Below are positions 44,532 through 54,122 of a stretch of DNA of 57,079 nt, piece after piece. Each line of letters opens with the position of its first letter. Position 1 is the first letter of the stretch. The notes beneath the pieces were generated by a model. It saw only the letters and a program-made list of their open reading frames with translations, was not told the DNA's origin and did not search any database. The translations under genes were made by a program, and so were the position numbers. The stretch comes from Bacteroidia bacterium (GTDB taxonomy: Bacteria; Bacteroidota; Bacteroidia; B-17B0; Aurantibacillaceae), in the NCBI GenBank assembly GCA_026414605.1, contig JAOAIP010000011.1, forward strand, positions 1 through 57,079, given 5' to 3'.

Positions 44532-45548
44532 TTATTGAGTGATTATTTTTTTCAAAAATGCAACCCACTCTTCTTTGATATTTAATGAAGGGATGAGTGT
44601 CAATGATTGCCCACCATTTTTTTTGAATTCTTCTTCGTATTCTATTTGAATTTCAAATAATGTTTCTAAACAATCTGTTACAAATGCAGGCGATACCACT
44701 ACTAAATGTTGAATTCCTTGCTGTGCCAATTCTTTGATTTTATCTGATGTATAGGGTTTAAGCCATTCTGATTGCCCTAATCGTGATTGAAAAGAATAAC
44801 AATATCTATCTTGTGATAATTGTAGTTTTTGAGCAATCAATTCTGTTGTTTGAACACAATTTTTTCTGTAACAAAATGAACGTTTATCAAAATTACTTTT
44901 ACAACAAGTGTCATTTAATTGACAGAAAGATTCTTTAAATTGTTTATCGGCTTTGTAAATTTGACGAATGGGCAAACCATGATAACTAAATAAAATATAA
45001 TCAAATTTTGAAGGCCAATGAGATTGAATATGCTTTGCCCATATATCAATAAAATCATCATCATTAAAAAAAGTATGAATCGTTTTAATACGTGGAATAG
45101 TCAACCAAGATTGGATATGTTGGAATGCCATTTCAAGAGCAGAACCCGTAGTAGATGAAGCATATTGAGGATATAAAGGCAAAAGAATAATTTCGGAAAC
45201 ATCTAATTGTTTTAATTCATCAAGAATGTTTTTCAAATATGGTTTTCCATACATCATAGCAATTTTCACAACATATTCTTTTCCTAAAACATTTTGTAAT
45301 TTTTCTTCTAATTGATAAGAATAATAAATCAAAGGGGATTGCCCCTCAATCAATACCTTTTGATAGGACTTTAAACTTTTTGGTGCACGAAATGGAGCAA
45401 TTATGCCATTTACCAATAAAAACCTGAATGGATATGGTATATCAATAACCCTACTATCCATTAAAAATTGACGCAAATATCTTCGTATAGCAGAAACTGT
45501 GAGTTCATCAGGACTACCAATGTTTATGAGTATAACGGCTTTTTTCAT
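44532..45548 (-). CDS. hemH: Ferrochelatase
   Basis: A 338-residue enzyme that inserts iron into protoporphyrin IX (or coproporphyrin) as the last step of haem synthesis. LINIGSPDELTV starts the fold. The metal-binding histidine is in LFSYHGLPI and the later SFQSRLGQSEWLKPYT motif is conserved. A cysteine cluster (TCCKSNFDKRSFCYRKNC, near 205-225) suggests an Fe-S site found in several Bacteroidota ferrochelatases. It overlaps lspA by four bases. Both lie 3' of the act operon, but a terminator and a separate promoter divide them from it. Confidence 0.95.
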   Translation of the reverse strand: MKKAVILINIGSPDELTVSAIRRYLRQFLMDSRVIDIPYPFRFLLVNGIIAPFRAPKSLKSYQKVLIEGQSPLIYYSYQLEEKLQNVLGKEYVVKIAMMYGKPYLKNILDELKQLDVSEIILLPLYPQYASSTTGSALEMAFQHIQSWLTIPRIKTIHTFFNDDDFIDIWAKHIQSHWPSKFDYILFSYHGLPIRQIYKADKQFKESFCQLNDTCCKSNFDKRSFCYRKNCVQTTELIAQKLQLSQDRYCYSFQSRLGQSEWLKPYTSDKIKELAQQGIQHLVVVSPAFVTDCLETLFEIQIEYEEEFKKNGGQSLTLIPSLNIKEEWVAFLKKIITQ

Positions 45549-46192
45549 TCTTGTACATTACTTTCTGTTGGAGAAATTGGAGATGTTGCAGTAGAATTAT
45601 GAATTTGTTTATGAAACAATACAAAGCAAAATACCCCAACAGTAATTGAAGCATCTGCAAAATTGAATATAGGACGAAAAAACAAAAACTCTTCCCCACC
45701 CCATATTGGAAGCCATTTTGGGAAAGTTCCACTAAATAAAGGAAAATAAAACATATCTACTACCTTACCATAAAATAATGGAGCATATCCATTTCCAATA
45801 GATAATTGTGCAACATCATATTCTGTACTTTCTGTAAATAACACTCCATAAAATACACTATCAATAATGTTTCCAATAGCACCTGCCAAAATTAAAGAAA
45901 CAGAAACTATATATGCTGTACTTTCATTTTTACGAACTAAATCACGAACAAACCAAATACCGAATCCACAAGCCAAAATGCGAAATAGAGTCAATAAGAG
46001 TTTTCCATAATCGCCGCCCCACTCTATTCCAAAAGCCATTCCTGGATTTTCTGTAAAATACAAATAGGCCCAATCAGAAAATTCTTTTACGATTCCTAAG
46101 GGATAATTTAGTTTAATGTATATTTTAATACATTGATCAATAAAAATAACTGAAAGAATAAGTATTAAAGCCAACTTTGATTTTGAATTCAT
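45545..46192 (-). CDS. lspA: Lipoprotein signal peptidase (signal peptidase II)
   Basis: A 215-residue aspartyl membrane protease that removes signal peptides from diacylated lipoproteins. Conserved motifs are FIDQ near residue 20, GAIGNIID with Asp111, KVVDMFYF with Asp146 and the catalytic FNFAD with Asp180. It is longer than the E. coli enzyme because of a loop of about 30 residues around 150-175, a form common in this phylum. It has four transmembrane helices. It starts the hemH-lspA pair, the two overlapping by four bases. ActB and ActE from the neighbouring operon are predicted lipoproteins that would need it. Confidence 0.95.
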   Translation of the reverse strand: MNSKSKLALILILSVIFIDQCIKIYIKLNYPLGIVKEFSDWAYLYFTENPGMAFGIEWGGDYGKLLLTLFRILACGFGIWFVRDLVRKNESTAYIVSVSLILAGAIGNIIDSVFYGVLFTESTEYDVAQLSIGNGYAPLFYGKVVDMFYFPLFSGTFPKWLPIWGGEEFLFFRPIFNFADASITVGVFCFVLFHKQIHNSTATSPISPTESNVQE

Positions 46193-46208
46193 AAAATTAA
46201 ATAAGCCG

Positions 46209-46216
46209 CAAATATA
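46209..46216 (-). promoter_or_regulatory. -7 promoter element for lspA-hemH
   Basis: The minus strand reads TATATTTG, an exact TAnnTTTG match, 16 bases from the lspA start. No well-spaced TTG at -33 was seen. Confidence 0.55.
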
Positions 46217-46381
46217 GGTATTTCAAGGAATGCTAAAGTGCTTAATTATTTTGATTTATAAGTAATAAATTTTTTAGCAGGAATGATTTAATTTTTTAAT
46301 CTCTAACACTAAAAATAAAATTGACACTACTGCATAAAAAGGATTATTCATTTTTCAACAATAGCAACAAGTTTAAAAAAA

Positions 46382-46410
46382 ATTCTGCTGCCTAAAATAA
46401 GCAGCAGAAT
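46382..46410 (-). terminator. Intrinsic terminator of the act operon
   Basis: A perfect 10-base inverted repeat (46382-46391 and 46401-46410, arms ATTCTGCTGC/GCAGCAGAAT) with a nine-base loop is followed on the minus strand by a run of T residues. It lies 28 bases past the actF stop, so it should end the act transcript before lspA. Confidence 0.88.
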
Positions 46411-46437
46411 AAAAACCAAATAAAAAAGAATTAGATA

Positions 46438-47679
46438 TTAGGTATGTAAATGTAAACTTTCTTCTAAGAATGGATGATTTCTTACAAGTAATGGTGCTTT
46501 TTCCAAATTCTTTAATACTACAAATATAAACAATCCTAAGTAAAATAAAAATGTACCCACTTCCATCCAACTGATACCCGTCCAATGTTTGCCAACGGTT
46601 CCAGGCATTACCATCATTATCACATCTAAATAATGTCCAATAAATACGATAGTTCCAACAAAAGCAAGGAAGTTAAAATTTCTCTTAGAATCTCTACTCA
46701 TCAATAAAACCATTGGAAAAGCAAAGTTTATAAACAATACAAACCACATTAAGGACTTATAACTTTCCCATCTTATTTGAAAATAAGTAACTTCCTCAGG
46801 AATATCAGCATACCATATCAACATAAATTGTGAGAAATACATATAGGTCCATAAAAATGAAATAGCAAACATCCATTTTCCCATATCGTGAATAGTACTT
46901 TCTGTTACAAATTCAAGATAACCATTTTTTCTTAACCATATAATTAATAAAGTCATAAAACTGATAGCACTAATCCAAAGACCAGAAAAGGTATACCATC
47001 CAAATAATGTAGAATACCAATGGGTATCAATACTCATAATCCAATCCCAAGCAGAAGTAGATGAAGTAACTGCAAATACTACCATAAACCATGCTCCTAA
47101 TTTGACATTTTTCCAATGATAAGCGTGATTGTCTCCACCCAACTCATATTTATCTGCTTCCAAAGAATTTTTTCTTAATTGTAATGTAAACCACGTCCAT
47201 AACACAATATACAATATCGTTCTTAACCACCAAAACCAGCCAAAATAACCAATTTTACCAGCAATCACAGGATCATAATTCGGACTTGATGGATCTGCAA
47301 TTCCTTCTGCCATCCAGTGATAAATATGGTGTATGTGCAATTGACCAAGTATGAATAATAAAAATAGAATGCTCAATCCATAAGGTAAATACAAAGATGT
47401 GGCTTCTATAACACGTTTAATAGTAGTAGCCCATCCTGCTTCAGCAGCATACTGCATTCCTAAAAAGAAAGCCGCACCTAAACTTAATGCTGTAAAAAAG
47501 AATGCTCCCGAAAATACATTAGCCCATGCTCTATTTAAATGATAATGTTCAGCGTGGTGTTGTCCATCTACTATAAACATGGCAATTATACTTACTAAGC
47601 CAATTCCCATTAAAGTATAAGCAAAGGTTTTTGCTTTTGCATCAAATACAAACTGTAATTTTTCTTTATTGATGTGCAT
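46438..47679 (-). CDS. actF: Alternative complex III subunit ActF
   Basis: A 413-residue integral membrane protein, the NrfD-like subunit F of alternative complex III, an inner-membrane quinol:electron-acceptor oxidoreductase that replaces cytochrome bc1 in this phylum. About ten hydrophobic helices are visible, including FSGAFFFTALSLGAAFFLGMQ and SIDTHWYSTLFGWYTFSGLWI (in parts). It is the last gene of the operon, 18 bases after actE, and is followed by the intrinsic terminator. No cytochrome oxidase genes follow, although they do in many relatives. Confidence 0.93.
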   Translation of the reverse strand: MHINKEKLQFVFDAKAKTFAYTLMGIGLVSIIAMFIVDGQHHAEHYHLNRAWANVFSGAFFFTALSLGAAFFLGMQYAAEAGWATTIKRVIEATSLYLPYGLSILFLLFILGQLHIHHIYHWMAEGIADPSSPNYDPVIAGKIGYFGWFWWLRTILYIVLWTWFTLQLRKNSLEADKYELGGDNHAYHWKNVKLGAWFMVVFAVTSSTSAWDWIMSIDTHWYSTLFGWYTFSGLWISAISFMTLLIIWLRKNGYLEFVTESTIHDMGKWMFAISFLWTYMYFSQFMLIWYADIPEEVTYFQIRWESYKSLMWFVLFINFAFPMVLLMSRDSKRNFNFLAFVGTIVFIGHYLDVIMMVMPGTVGKHWTGISWMEVGTFLFYLGLFIFVVLKNLEKAPLLVRNHPFLEESLHLHT

Positions 47680-47697
47680 AGTAATAATTTTTTAAAT

Positions 47698-48327
47698 TTA
47701 CTTTTTATTGGAAGTAGCAGATGCTGTTTCTAAATTTTTATTAGCCGTAGTATCAGAGGCTGTAGTAGAATTTTTACCTTGAAGTTTATGGATATAATGA
47801 ATGAGTTTCCATCTTTCTTCTACTGATAAAAAGTTATGCGAACCCATTAACCCTTTTCCATAAGTAATTGTATGAAACATTTTTCCTTCTGGCAAATTCA
47901 AGATATTAGCACTTGTATAAGGTGGTGGAGGTCCAGGAAGTTTAGCAGCCACTTTTCCATCTCCTTGACCAGTAGCCCCATGACAATGAATACAATATTT
48001 GGTATAAAGTACTTCACCTTCTTTTACTACTTCTTCTGAATAGGGGATAGGGTTTTTAAGATTTTGCCCCGCCATTTCATATCCTTCGGCTGTGTTTGGA
48101 TAAGGATAAGGTTTATACCCACGGGCTATTGTATTAGCAGGTGGAACTAAAGCCCCCCAAATAGTATCTCCATCTACTGTTATAGCGTGATAATATTCAA
48201 GACCATAAGGTCTGTACATATCAGGCATATATTCAAACCCAGGACTATTGATATCCTTTTTAGTGCAAGCACTTAAAATAATTGTTCCTGAGACAATTCC
48301 TAATAAGTTTATTTTTTTCATACGCAT
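47698..48327 (-). CDS. actE: Alternative complex III subunit ActE (monohaem cytochrome c lipoprotein)
   Basis: A 209-residue monohaem cytochrome c. The start at MRMKKINLLG (48327) is chosen because it gives a lipoprotein signal ending in LSAC (Cys21), while the longer frame runs back into actD without a signal. One haem site CIHCH with downstream methionine candidates (LMGSHNFLS) is present at about 115-175, after a short YMPDMYRPYGLEYYHAI region typical of ActE. It passes electrons from ActA toward the oxidase. Seven bases separate it from the actD stop. Confidence 0.92.
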   Translation of the reverse strand: MRMKKINLLGIVSGTIILSACTKKDINSPGFEYMPDMYRPYGLEYYHAITVDGDTIWGALVPPANTIARGYKPYPYPNTAEGYEMAGQNLKNPIPYSEEVVKEGEVLYTKYCIHCHGATGQGDGKVAAKLPGPPPPYTSANILNLPEGKMFHTITYGKGLMGSHNFLSVEERWKLIHYIHKLQGKNSTTASDTTANKNLETASATSNKK

Positions 48328-48334
48328 AATGTTA

Positions 48335-48883
48335 TTAGTATTTTGGTTCAATATAAATTTCACCCTTATAATTAACTTCTTCTGCACCATTTTTCTTAGC
48401 AATATCTTCTGCTAATTTAGATTGTTCATCTGTTAGTTCTAAATACAACATAAACTTATCATCCGTTGTTCTTGGATCGGGATTTTTAGGTGGAACACCT
48501 GGCAAAAGCCAAGAAGATAGTAAATAAGTAAGTACCATCAAGTGAGCCGCACAAAATACGGTACTTTCAAATGTAATAGGTATGAATGCTGGCATATTGT
48601 AGTAATAAGCCCAGTTTGGCTTTCCACCAATATCGTTTGGCCAGTCATAAATCATCATATACCACATCATAAGCGTGGCTAAGGAAGTTCCTGTAATACC
48701 AAAAAGAAATGAAGCAATAGCAATACGAGTTCTTGGAATACCCATAGCTGCATCCAGTCCATGGACAGGGAAAGGCGTAAAAGCATCTTTTATTCGAATA
48801 CCTGCCTTTCGTAATTCAAGAACTGCGTTCATTAGTGGCTCTTCATCTCCAAAAATAACGTGTATTTTGTTCTTTTTAAGCAT
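48335..48883 (-). CDS. actD: Alternative complex III subunit ActD (DUF3341)
   Basis: A 182-residue DUF3341 protein. A soluble N-terminal part with AVLELRKAGIRIKDAFTPFPVHGLD (in parts) and GIPRTRIAIASFLFG is followed by two transmembrane helices (about 55-78 and 100-125) and a polar tail. It is a small membrane subunit of the complex, without cofactors. Spacing to actC is 10 bases and to actE 7, so it is plainly inside the operon. Confidence 0.93.
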   Translation of the reverse strand: MLKKNKIHVIFGDEEPLMNAVLELRKAGIRIKDAFTPFPVHGLDAAMGIPRTRIAIASFLFGITGTSLATLMMWYMMIYDWPNDIGGKPNWAYYYNMPAFIPITFESTVFCAAHLMVLTYLLSSWLLPGVPPKNPDPRTTDDKFMLYLELTDEQSKLAEDIAKKNGAEEVNYKGEIYIEPKY

Positions 48884-48893
48884 AATAGTATTT

Positions 48894-50297
48894 TTAATGT
48901 TGTTCTACTTGATGTTGTTTATGAGAGGCGGCTAATTTTTTGAAGTTTTCGCCAGAAGTTTTTAAGATTGTTTTGGTTTCAGCAATAGCAATTACAGGGA
49001 AATAACGAGAGAATAATAAGAACAATACTCCAAAAAATCCTATTGTACCAATAAACATACCTATATCTACAAAACTTGGTGTATAAGTAGCCCATGAAGA
49101 AGGTAAGAAAGTTCTACAAAGTGTAGGAACGATAATTACAAAACGTTCAAACCACATTCCAATGTTAACAACAATTGATAAAATAAATGTTGCCAAAATA
49201 GAAGTTCTTATTTTTTTGATCCAAAATAGTTGTGGAGAAATCACATTACAAGTCATCATTGCCCAATAACTCCAAGCCATTGGACCAGTTGCTCTATTTA
49301 AGAATGCATATTGTTCAAATTCAACACCACTGTACCAAGCCATAAATAATTCAGTAAGGTAAGCAACTCCTACAATTGACCCCGTTACTATTATTAAAAT
49401 ATTCATATATTCTATGTGCTTGATAGTAAGGTATTCTTCCAATTTATATGCTTTTCTTACTACTAACATTAAAGTTAATACCATTGCAAAACCTGAAAAA
49501 ACCGCACCAGAAACGAAATAAGGGGGGAAAATAGTAGTGTGCCAACCCGGTAAAATAGAAGTAGCGAAGTCAAAAGATACGATAGAGTGCACTGAAAATA
49601 CTAATGGCGTAGATAAACCTGCTAATACTAATGATACTTCTTCTAATCTTTGCCAATGTTTAGCACGACCACCCCATCCAAAACTTAAAATACTATAGAA
49701 TTTTTTCCATCCTTTGTGAACCATTCTATCGCGGATGGTTGCAAAATCTGGAATTAACCCCATATACCAGAAAACAATAGAAACGGTCATATAAGTAGTT
49801 ACAGCAAATACATCCCACAATAAGGGAGAGTTAAAATTAGGCCAAAGAGAACCAAACTGGTTAGGTAAAGGGAACAACCAATAATCCACCCATGGACGAC
49901 CTGTATGCAAAGACACGTATAACCCTGCATTAATTACAGCAAAAATAGTCATTGCTTCTGCAGCACGGCTAATAGCCATTCTCCATTTTTGTCTAAAAAG
50001 CAATAATACTGCAGAGATTAAAGTTCCCGCATGTCCAATACCAATCCACCAAACGAAGTTGGTAATGTCCCACGCCCAATCAACAGAGTTATTAGATCCC
50101 CATGTACCGATACCTTCACCTATGGTGTAGGTAAAACTGGCTATTCCCCATAAGGCCGTAAGTAATGATACGGTAAATAAAAAGTACCACCATTTACTTG
50201 TTTTTCCTTCAATAGGAGCAATAATATCATCCGTGATTTGTTTGTAGGTCTTGTTGCCCAATATCAAGGGCGTTCTTATTTCTGATTCTGGATGCAT
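48894..50297 (-). CDS. actC: Alternative complex III subunit ActC (NrfD-like)
   Basis: A 467-residue NrfD/PsrC-type membrane subunit with about ten helices. It probably carries the quinol-binding site near the ActB Fe-S arm. Recognisable segments include the N-terminal PLILGNKTYKQITDDI, the SVDWAWDITNFVWWIGIGHAGTLISA region (in parts) and VVNIGMWFERFVIIVPTL, which is typical of NrfD-like ActC. Normally it follows actB directly; here a DUF5618 gene of 132 residues separates them by about 480 bases. Confidence 0.95.
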   Translation of the reverse strand: MHPESEIRTPLILGNKTYKQITDDIIAPIEGKTSKWWYFLFTVSLLTALWGIASFTYTIGEGIGTWGSNNSVDWAWDITNFVWWIGIGHAGTLISAVLLLFRQKWRMAISRAAEAMTIFAVINAGLYVSLHTGRPWVDYWLFPLPNQFGSLWPNFNSPLLWDVFAVTTYMTVSIVFWYMGLIPDFATIRDRMVHKGWKKFYSILSFGWGGRAKHWQRLEEVSLVLAGLSTPLVFSVHSIVSFDFATSILPGWHTTIFPPYFVSGAVFSGFAMVLTLMLVVRKAYKLEEYLTIKHIEYMNILIIVTGSIVGVAYLTELFMAWYSGVEFEQYAFLNRATGPMAWSYWAMMTCNVISPQLFWIKKIRTSILATFILSIVVNIGMWFERFVIIVPTLCRTFLPSSWATYTPSFVDIGMFIGTIGFFGVLFLLFSRYFPVIAIAETKTILKTSGENFKKLAASHKQHQVEQH

Positions 50298-50344
50298 AGT
50301 ACTATAGTTTAAGTTTTTATGTTTGTTGCAATTTTTAGTTTAAT

Positions 50345-50743
50345 CTATTTTTTCAATTTTTTCTCTACCCAATTGATGATTTCTTCTGCACAAGACAAAC
50401 CATCTTGAACGACTGTATACTTTCCTATTCCATCATATCCCATATCTAAATGTAAGATATTGTATGCTGTATTAAAATAGTTTAATATCTTTTTATCTAT
50501 TTTAGATATAAAATCTCTATAATCATCTACATGTTTTCTTGTTGTTTTTTTTATACCATTCTGTTTCATAAGTTCATTAAGTGCAACTAAAATTCCTCTG
50601 TAAGCAGTATGTCCTGCCATTACAACATATTTTTCATCCGTATAAAAACCTTCCTCTTTTTTACCATTTTCATGTAATATCTTTCGGGCATTTTCAATAT
50701 GTCTTCTGGCATCTGCTATATGTTCTTCTTTACTTTTACGCAT
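50345..50743 (-). CDS. DUF5618 protein inserted in the act operon
   Basis: A 132-residue basic soluble protein matching the DUF5618 pattern: ADARRHIENARKILHENG (about 11-28), then YTDEKYVVMAGHTAYRGILVALNEL (in parts), a conserved YRDFISKID and NYFNTAYNILHLDMGYDG, and a C-terminal EEIINWVEKKL helix. The all-helical layout with paired His/Tyr and Arg residues recalls HEPN-like domains, but that is inference. There is no signal peptide. It sits 34 bases after actB and 47 bases before actC, on the same strand and without a visible terminator. A role in the complex is not established. Confidence 0.85.
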   Translation of the reverse strand: MRKSKEEHIADARRHIENARKILHENGKKEEGFYTDEKYVVMAGHTAYRGILVALNELMKQNGIKKTTRKHVDDYRDFISKIDKKILNYFNTAYNILHLDMGYDGIGKYTVVQDGLSCAEEIINWVEKKLKK

Positions 50744-50777
50744 TTTTTGTTTTTTTGCAAAAATAAGAAATTATCAT

Positions 50778-53700
50778 TTATGCTTCAGAATGTTGTTCTT
50801 CTTTTTTTGTCTCATGGGCTTTTTGAGGATTTTGTAGCCATAACTCTTCATTCCAATCAAGTAAAGGTTCATCTACATTTCTAACTTTTAATAAATAGGA
50901 TACTGTAGGACGAATACCAATTTCTTCAAGCAATAAGTAATTTCTTTCATTTTTTCTCCAAGCATTTACTTCAGAGTTTTCATCATTAAGGTCTCCAAAA
51001 ATGATAGCATTAGTAGGACATGCTTGTTGGCAAGCAGTTTGTATATCTTTATCCTGTAATTTTCTATTTTCCTTTTTAGCTTGTAATTTACCTGCTTGTA
51101 TTCTTTGTTGACACATTGAACATTTTTCAATAACTCCCCTTGTTCTTACAGTTACATCTGGATTCAATACCATTCTGGTTAATTCTTGTGCAGCAGGATT
51201 AACATCTTTGAATCTCCAGTTTTCAGCATAATTAAACCAATTGAAACGACGCACTTTAAATGGACAGTTGTTAGCACAATAACGTGTACCTATACAACGA
51301 TTGTATACCATTTGGTTAAGTCCTTCGGTGCTATGTGCAGTCGCTAATACAGGGCAAACTGTTTCACAAGGAGCGTGATTACAATGTTGACACATTATAG
51401 GTTGGAATGTAACTCTTGGATTAGCCGAAGGGTTTTCCATTTCAAGGTTCATTTGTTTGTAGCCAATACCTTCCTCTTCTGCTTTTTTTCTGGTCATATC
51501 GGATGAATAATATCTATCAATACGGAGCCAGAACATATCACGCGTTTTACGCACTTCTTCTTTGCCTACTACGTGAACATTATTTTCAATAGAACATGCT
51601 ACAACACAAGCAGAACATCCTATACATGCGTTCATGTCAATGGTTAAGCCCCATTTATGATTAGGTCTTGGATGTGCATCCCAAAGATCTACTTCTGTTA
51701 CTGGTTTTTTGCCTTCTGCAGTAATTAAAGCAGCAGTAGGATTAAATGCTTCTTTGTCTTTTTCTTTGAATTCTGGTAATGATGCTTCTCTTAAAATCCA
51801 TTCTTCTCTTCCCATTACCGTATGTTGCAATTGGTTTTGTGCAAATTCATGCCTTTTACCAGTATTAGAAAGTTTTACACCAAATACTACATTTGTAAAT
51901 TGTCCATTGTTATTTTGAACTAATGGATAAGCATTTACACCTACATTATTGGCAACTTTTAATGTTTTTGCATCTCTGCCATAACCTAATGCTAAACCAA
52001 TAGTACCAGGTGCTTGCCCAGGTTGAGGTAAAACAGGCACTTCTAATTTTATTCCATTGACTTCAATAGTAGCAATGCTTCCATCTTTGTCTTGACGAAG
52101 CATTTTATCAAATCCTAATTTATCCATGTCTTCTAAAGACACGGTGATGTAATTATCCCAAACTACTTTTGAAATAGGATCTGGTAATTCCATCAACCAA
52201 GGATTGTTGGCTTGATTACCATTACCCATGCTTATTTTTTCATAAACAACTAATTCGTAATCTGCAGATTTTGTAGATACTGCATTTTGAGCAAATTCAG
52301 ATAAGTTGGGAGAAGTAATTGACGCTGTATTTTCTGCTTCTGATTTTTCTTTTTTATTGGATTTATTTGTTTCAGAGGATTTCTTATCTTCATTATCTGT
52401 TATTGCAAGAGTTGAAGTTGTTTCAAATACACCATCGTGTAAAGAATTTACCCAAAATGTTTCAAAGTCCGTATCTTTATTTTGTAAATTAAAGATATTG
52501 TTTTTCCAATAGTTGCGGATGTATGTATAATAATCTTCGGATTTTCCAGCCCAAATTAAAAGATTGTCTTCAAATTGACGAGTACCTTCATATTTTGGAG
52601 GAGAAAATACAGGACGAATAGTAGGTTGTTGAAGTGTGAAAATTCCAGTTTTGGGTTGTGCATCTCCCCAAGATTCTAAATAATGATGATTGGCTAATAC
52701 AATAGATGCTTTTTGGGCTGTTTCATCCAAATAAGTAGAAGCATGTATTCTATTATTAACTTTGTTGTAAGCATCGAGGAATTTTACACCTGCAGGAGAA
52801 GAATACACAGGATTTACTTGGTAAGTAATAAGGGTTTTAACTTTTCCTGCATTCATTTCTTCTACCAAGGCAAGAAAATCTGCATCGCTACCTGATTTTA
52901 ATAAATAATTTGTTTTTGTATCAATTGTTGTATTATAGTTACCTAATAATTGGTTTATTCCAATTGTAAGTGCTTGCAAGTTTTCATCGTTAATACCACA
53001 AACAACTAAAGATTTTTCTTTATTTTCAACTAATTCTTTTGCCACTTTTTCAATAGCAGATTGGATATTTTTATTAAGCCCATCAACATTCACTAATTTA
53101 TTTGAACCTACTTTTTCTGCAATTGAATTGTATAAAGCCACTAATACTTTGCCATACTCTGATGGTTTAATCATATATCTATAATCGGCGTTTGCTCCTG
53201 TGAGAGACATATTGGACTCAAACTGATAATGGCGGTTCATTTCAGGAGACGCTTTGGATATTTTTCTATTAGATGCATATTCTCTTGCAAATTCAACAGG
53301 ATTTAACCAAGTACCAAGGAAGTCACAAGCAACACCTACAATTACACGGGCTTTATCAAAATGATATTCAGGAATAATGGCTTTTCCAACAAGTTTTTGA
53401 TGTGCAGAACGAAGAGCCGAATAAGATACTTCATCCCACATTATGTGTTTAAAATCATTGATAGAAGAAGATAATTCGTTTATCAATGCTTTTAAGGATG
53501 GACTAATAACAGTAGATGTTAATAATCTAACAGAACCTTCGCTAAGTGCTTTTTTTACTTGTGCATCAATATCTTTCCAAGAAGATGTTTTACCATTTAT
53601 TAGAGGGGCTGTTAAGCGAGCACCATCATACAATCCTAAAATAGATGCTTGTGTACGAGCAGTTGTTTTCCCTTTATTGATAGAAGATAATTCATTGCCA

Positions 53701-54077
53701 TCTACTTTGATTGGTCTACCTTCTCTGGTTTTTACAAGTATGGAAGCAAAATCGTGTCCATCGTAAAAAGTAGAAGCGTAATAGTTAGGCACGCCGGGAA
53801 TAATTTCTTCGGGCTTAACCACATAAGGAACTACACGATTGACAGGCGTTTCACAAGATGCTAATGCCACTGCTGCAGTGCTGAATCCCATTAACTTTAA
53901 GAAATCTCTTCTAGAAGTTTTTAAACCTTCTTCTGATGTTTCACCTAATGGTAATTCTTCAGCAAATTCATTTTCTGCTTGCTTAAGAAATTCTTCGCTT
54001 TGATATAATTCAGGAAGACCTCTCCAATATCTTTTAGGTTTATTAGTGGCTTTGTTATTATTTTGTGTATTATCCAT
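50778..54077 (-). CDS. actB: Alternative complex III subunit ActB (molybdopterin-like/Fe-S)
   Basis: A 1099-residue subunit joining a molybdopterin-oxidoreductase-like domain (about 90-780, normally without cofactor in this complex) to an Fe-S ferredoxin arm. A Tat-type signal SRRDFLK (55-61) and a lipobox ALASC with Cys75 suggest a Tat-exported lipoprotein. Fe-S motifs are CIGCSACVVAC (818-828), CQHCNHAPCETVC (about 894-906), CIGTRYCANNC (about 926-936), and CSMC (about 985) with CQQAC (about 1011-1015). The third motif has Thr in place of a Cys, which fits a 3Fe-4S cluster beside three 4Fe-4S clusters. Spacing to actA is 45 bases. Confidence 0.95.
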   Translation of the reverse strand: MDNTQNNNKATNKPKRYWRGLPELYQSEEFLKQAENEFAEELPLGETSEEGLKTSRRDFLKLMGFSTAAVALASCETPVNRVVPYVVKPEEIIPGVPNYYASTFYDGHDFASILVKTREGRPIKVDGNELSSINKGKTTARTQASILGLYDGARLTAPLINGKTSSWKDIDAQVKKALSEGSVRLLTSTVISPSLKALINELSSSINDFKHIMWDEVSYSALRSAHQKLVGKAIIPEYHFDKARVIVGVACDFLGTWLNPVEFAREYASNRKISKASPEMNRHYQFESNMSLTGANADYRYMIKPSEYGKVLVALYNSIAEKVGSNKLVNVDGLNKNIQSAIEKVAKELVENKEKSLVVCGINDENLQALTIGINQLLGNYNTTIDTKTNYLLKSGSDADFLALVEEMNAGKVKTLITYQVNPVYSSPAGVKFLDAYNKVNNRIHASTYLDETAQKASIVLANHHYLESWGDAQPKTGIFTLQQPTIRPVFSPPKYEGTRQFEDNLLIWAGKSEDYYTYIRNYWKNNIFNLQNKDTDFETFWVNSLHDGVFETTSTLAITDNEDKKSSETNKSNKKEKSEAENTASITSPNLSEFAQNAVSTKSADYELVVYEKISMGNGNQANNPWLMELPDPISKVVWDNYITVSLEDMDKLGFDKMLRQDKDGSIATIEVNGIKLEVPVLPQPGQAPGTIGLALGYGRDAKTLKVANNVGVNAYPLVQNNNGQFTNVVFGVKLSNTGKRHEFAQNQLQHTVMGREEWILREASLPEFKEKDKEAFNPTAALITAEGKKPVTEVDLWDAHPRPNHKWGLTIDMNACIGCSACVVACSIENNVHVVGKEEVRKTRDMFWLRIDRYYSSDMTRKKAEEEGIGYKQMNLEMENPSANPRVTFQPIMCQHCNHAPCETVCPVLATAHSTEGLNQMVYNRCIGTRYCANNCPFKVRRFNWFNYAENWRFKDVNPAAQELTRMVLNPDVTVRTRGVIEKCSMCQQRIQAGKLQAKKENRKLQDKDIQTACQQACPTNAIIFGDLNDENSEVNAWRKNERNYLLLEEIGIRPTVSYLLKVRNVDEPLLDWNEELWLQNPQKAHETKKEEQHSEA

Positions 54078-54122
54078 ATTTTTAATTTTTAGTTTTATGA
54101 AAAAACTTTTATAAAATTTTTA

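Noticed and set aside
48327-48402. Apparent overlap of actE with actD, suggesting a frameshift or fusion
   Set aside because: The longer actE frame has no signal peptide; the start at 48327 gives a proper lipoprotein signal and leaves a normal 7-base gap.
51259-51300. Missing cysteine in the third ActB cluster motif as a defect
   Set aside because: The Thr replacement fits the 3Fe-4S cluster expected in this complex.
50778-54077. actB as an accidental fusion of two genes
   Set aside because: The join of a molybdopterin-like domain and an Fe-S arm in one chain is the normal form of ActB.
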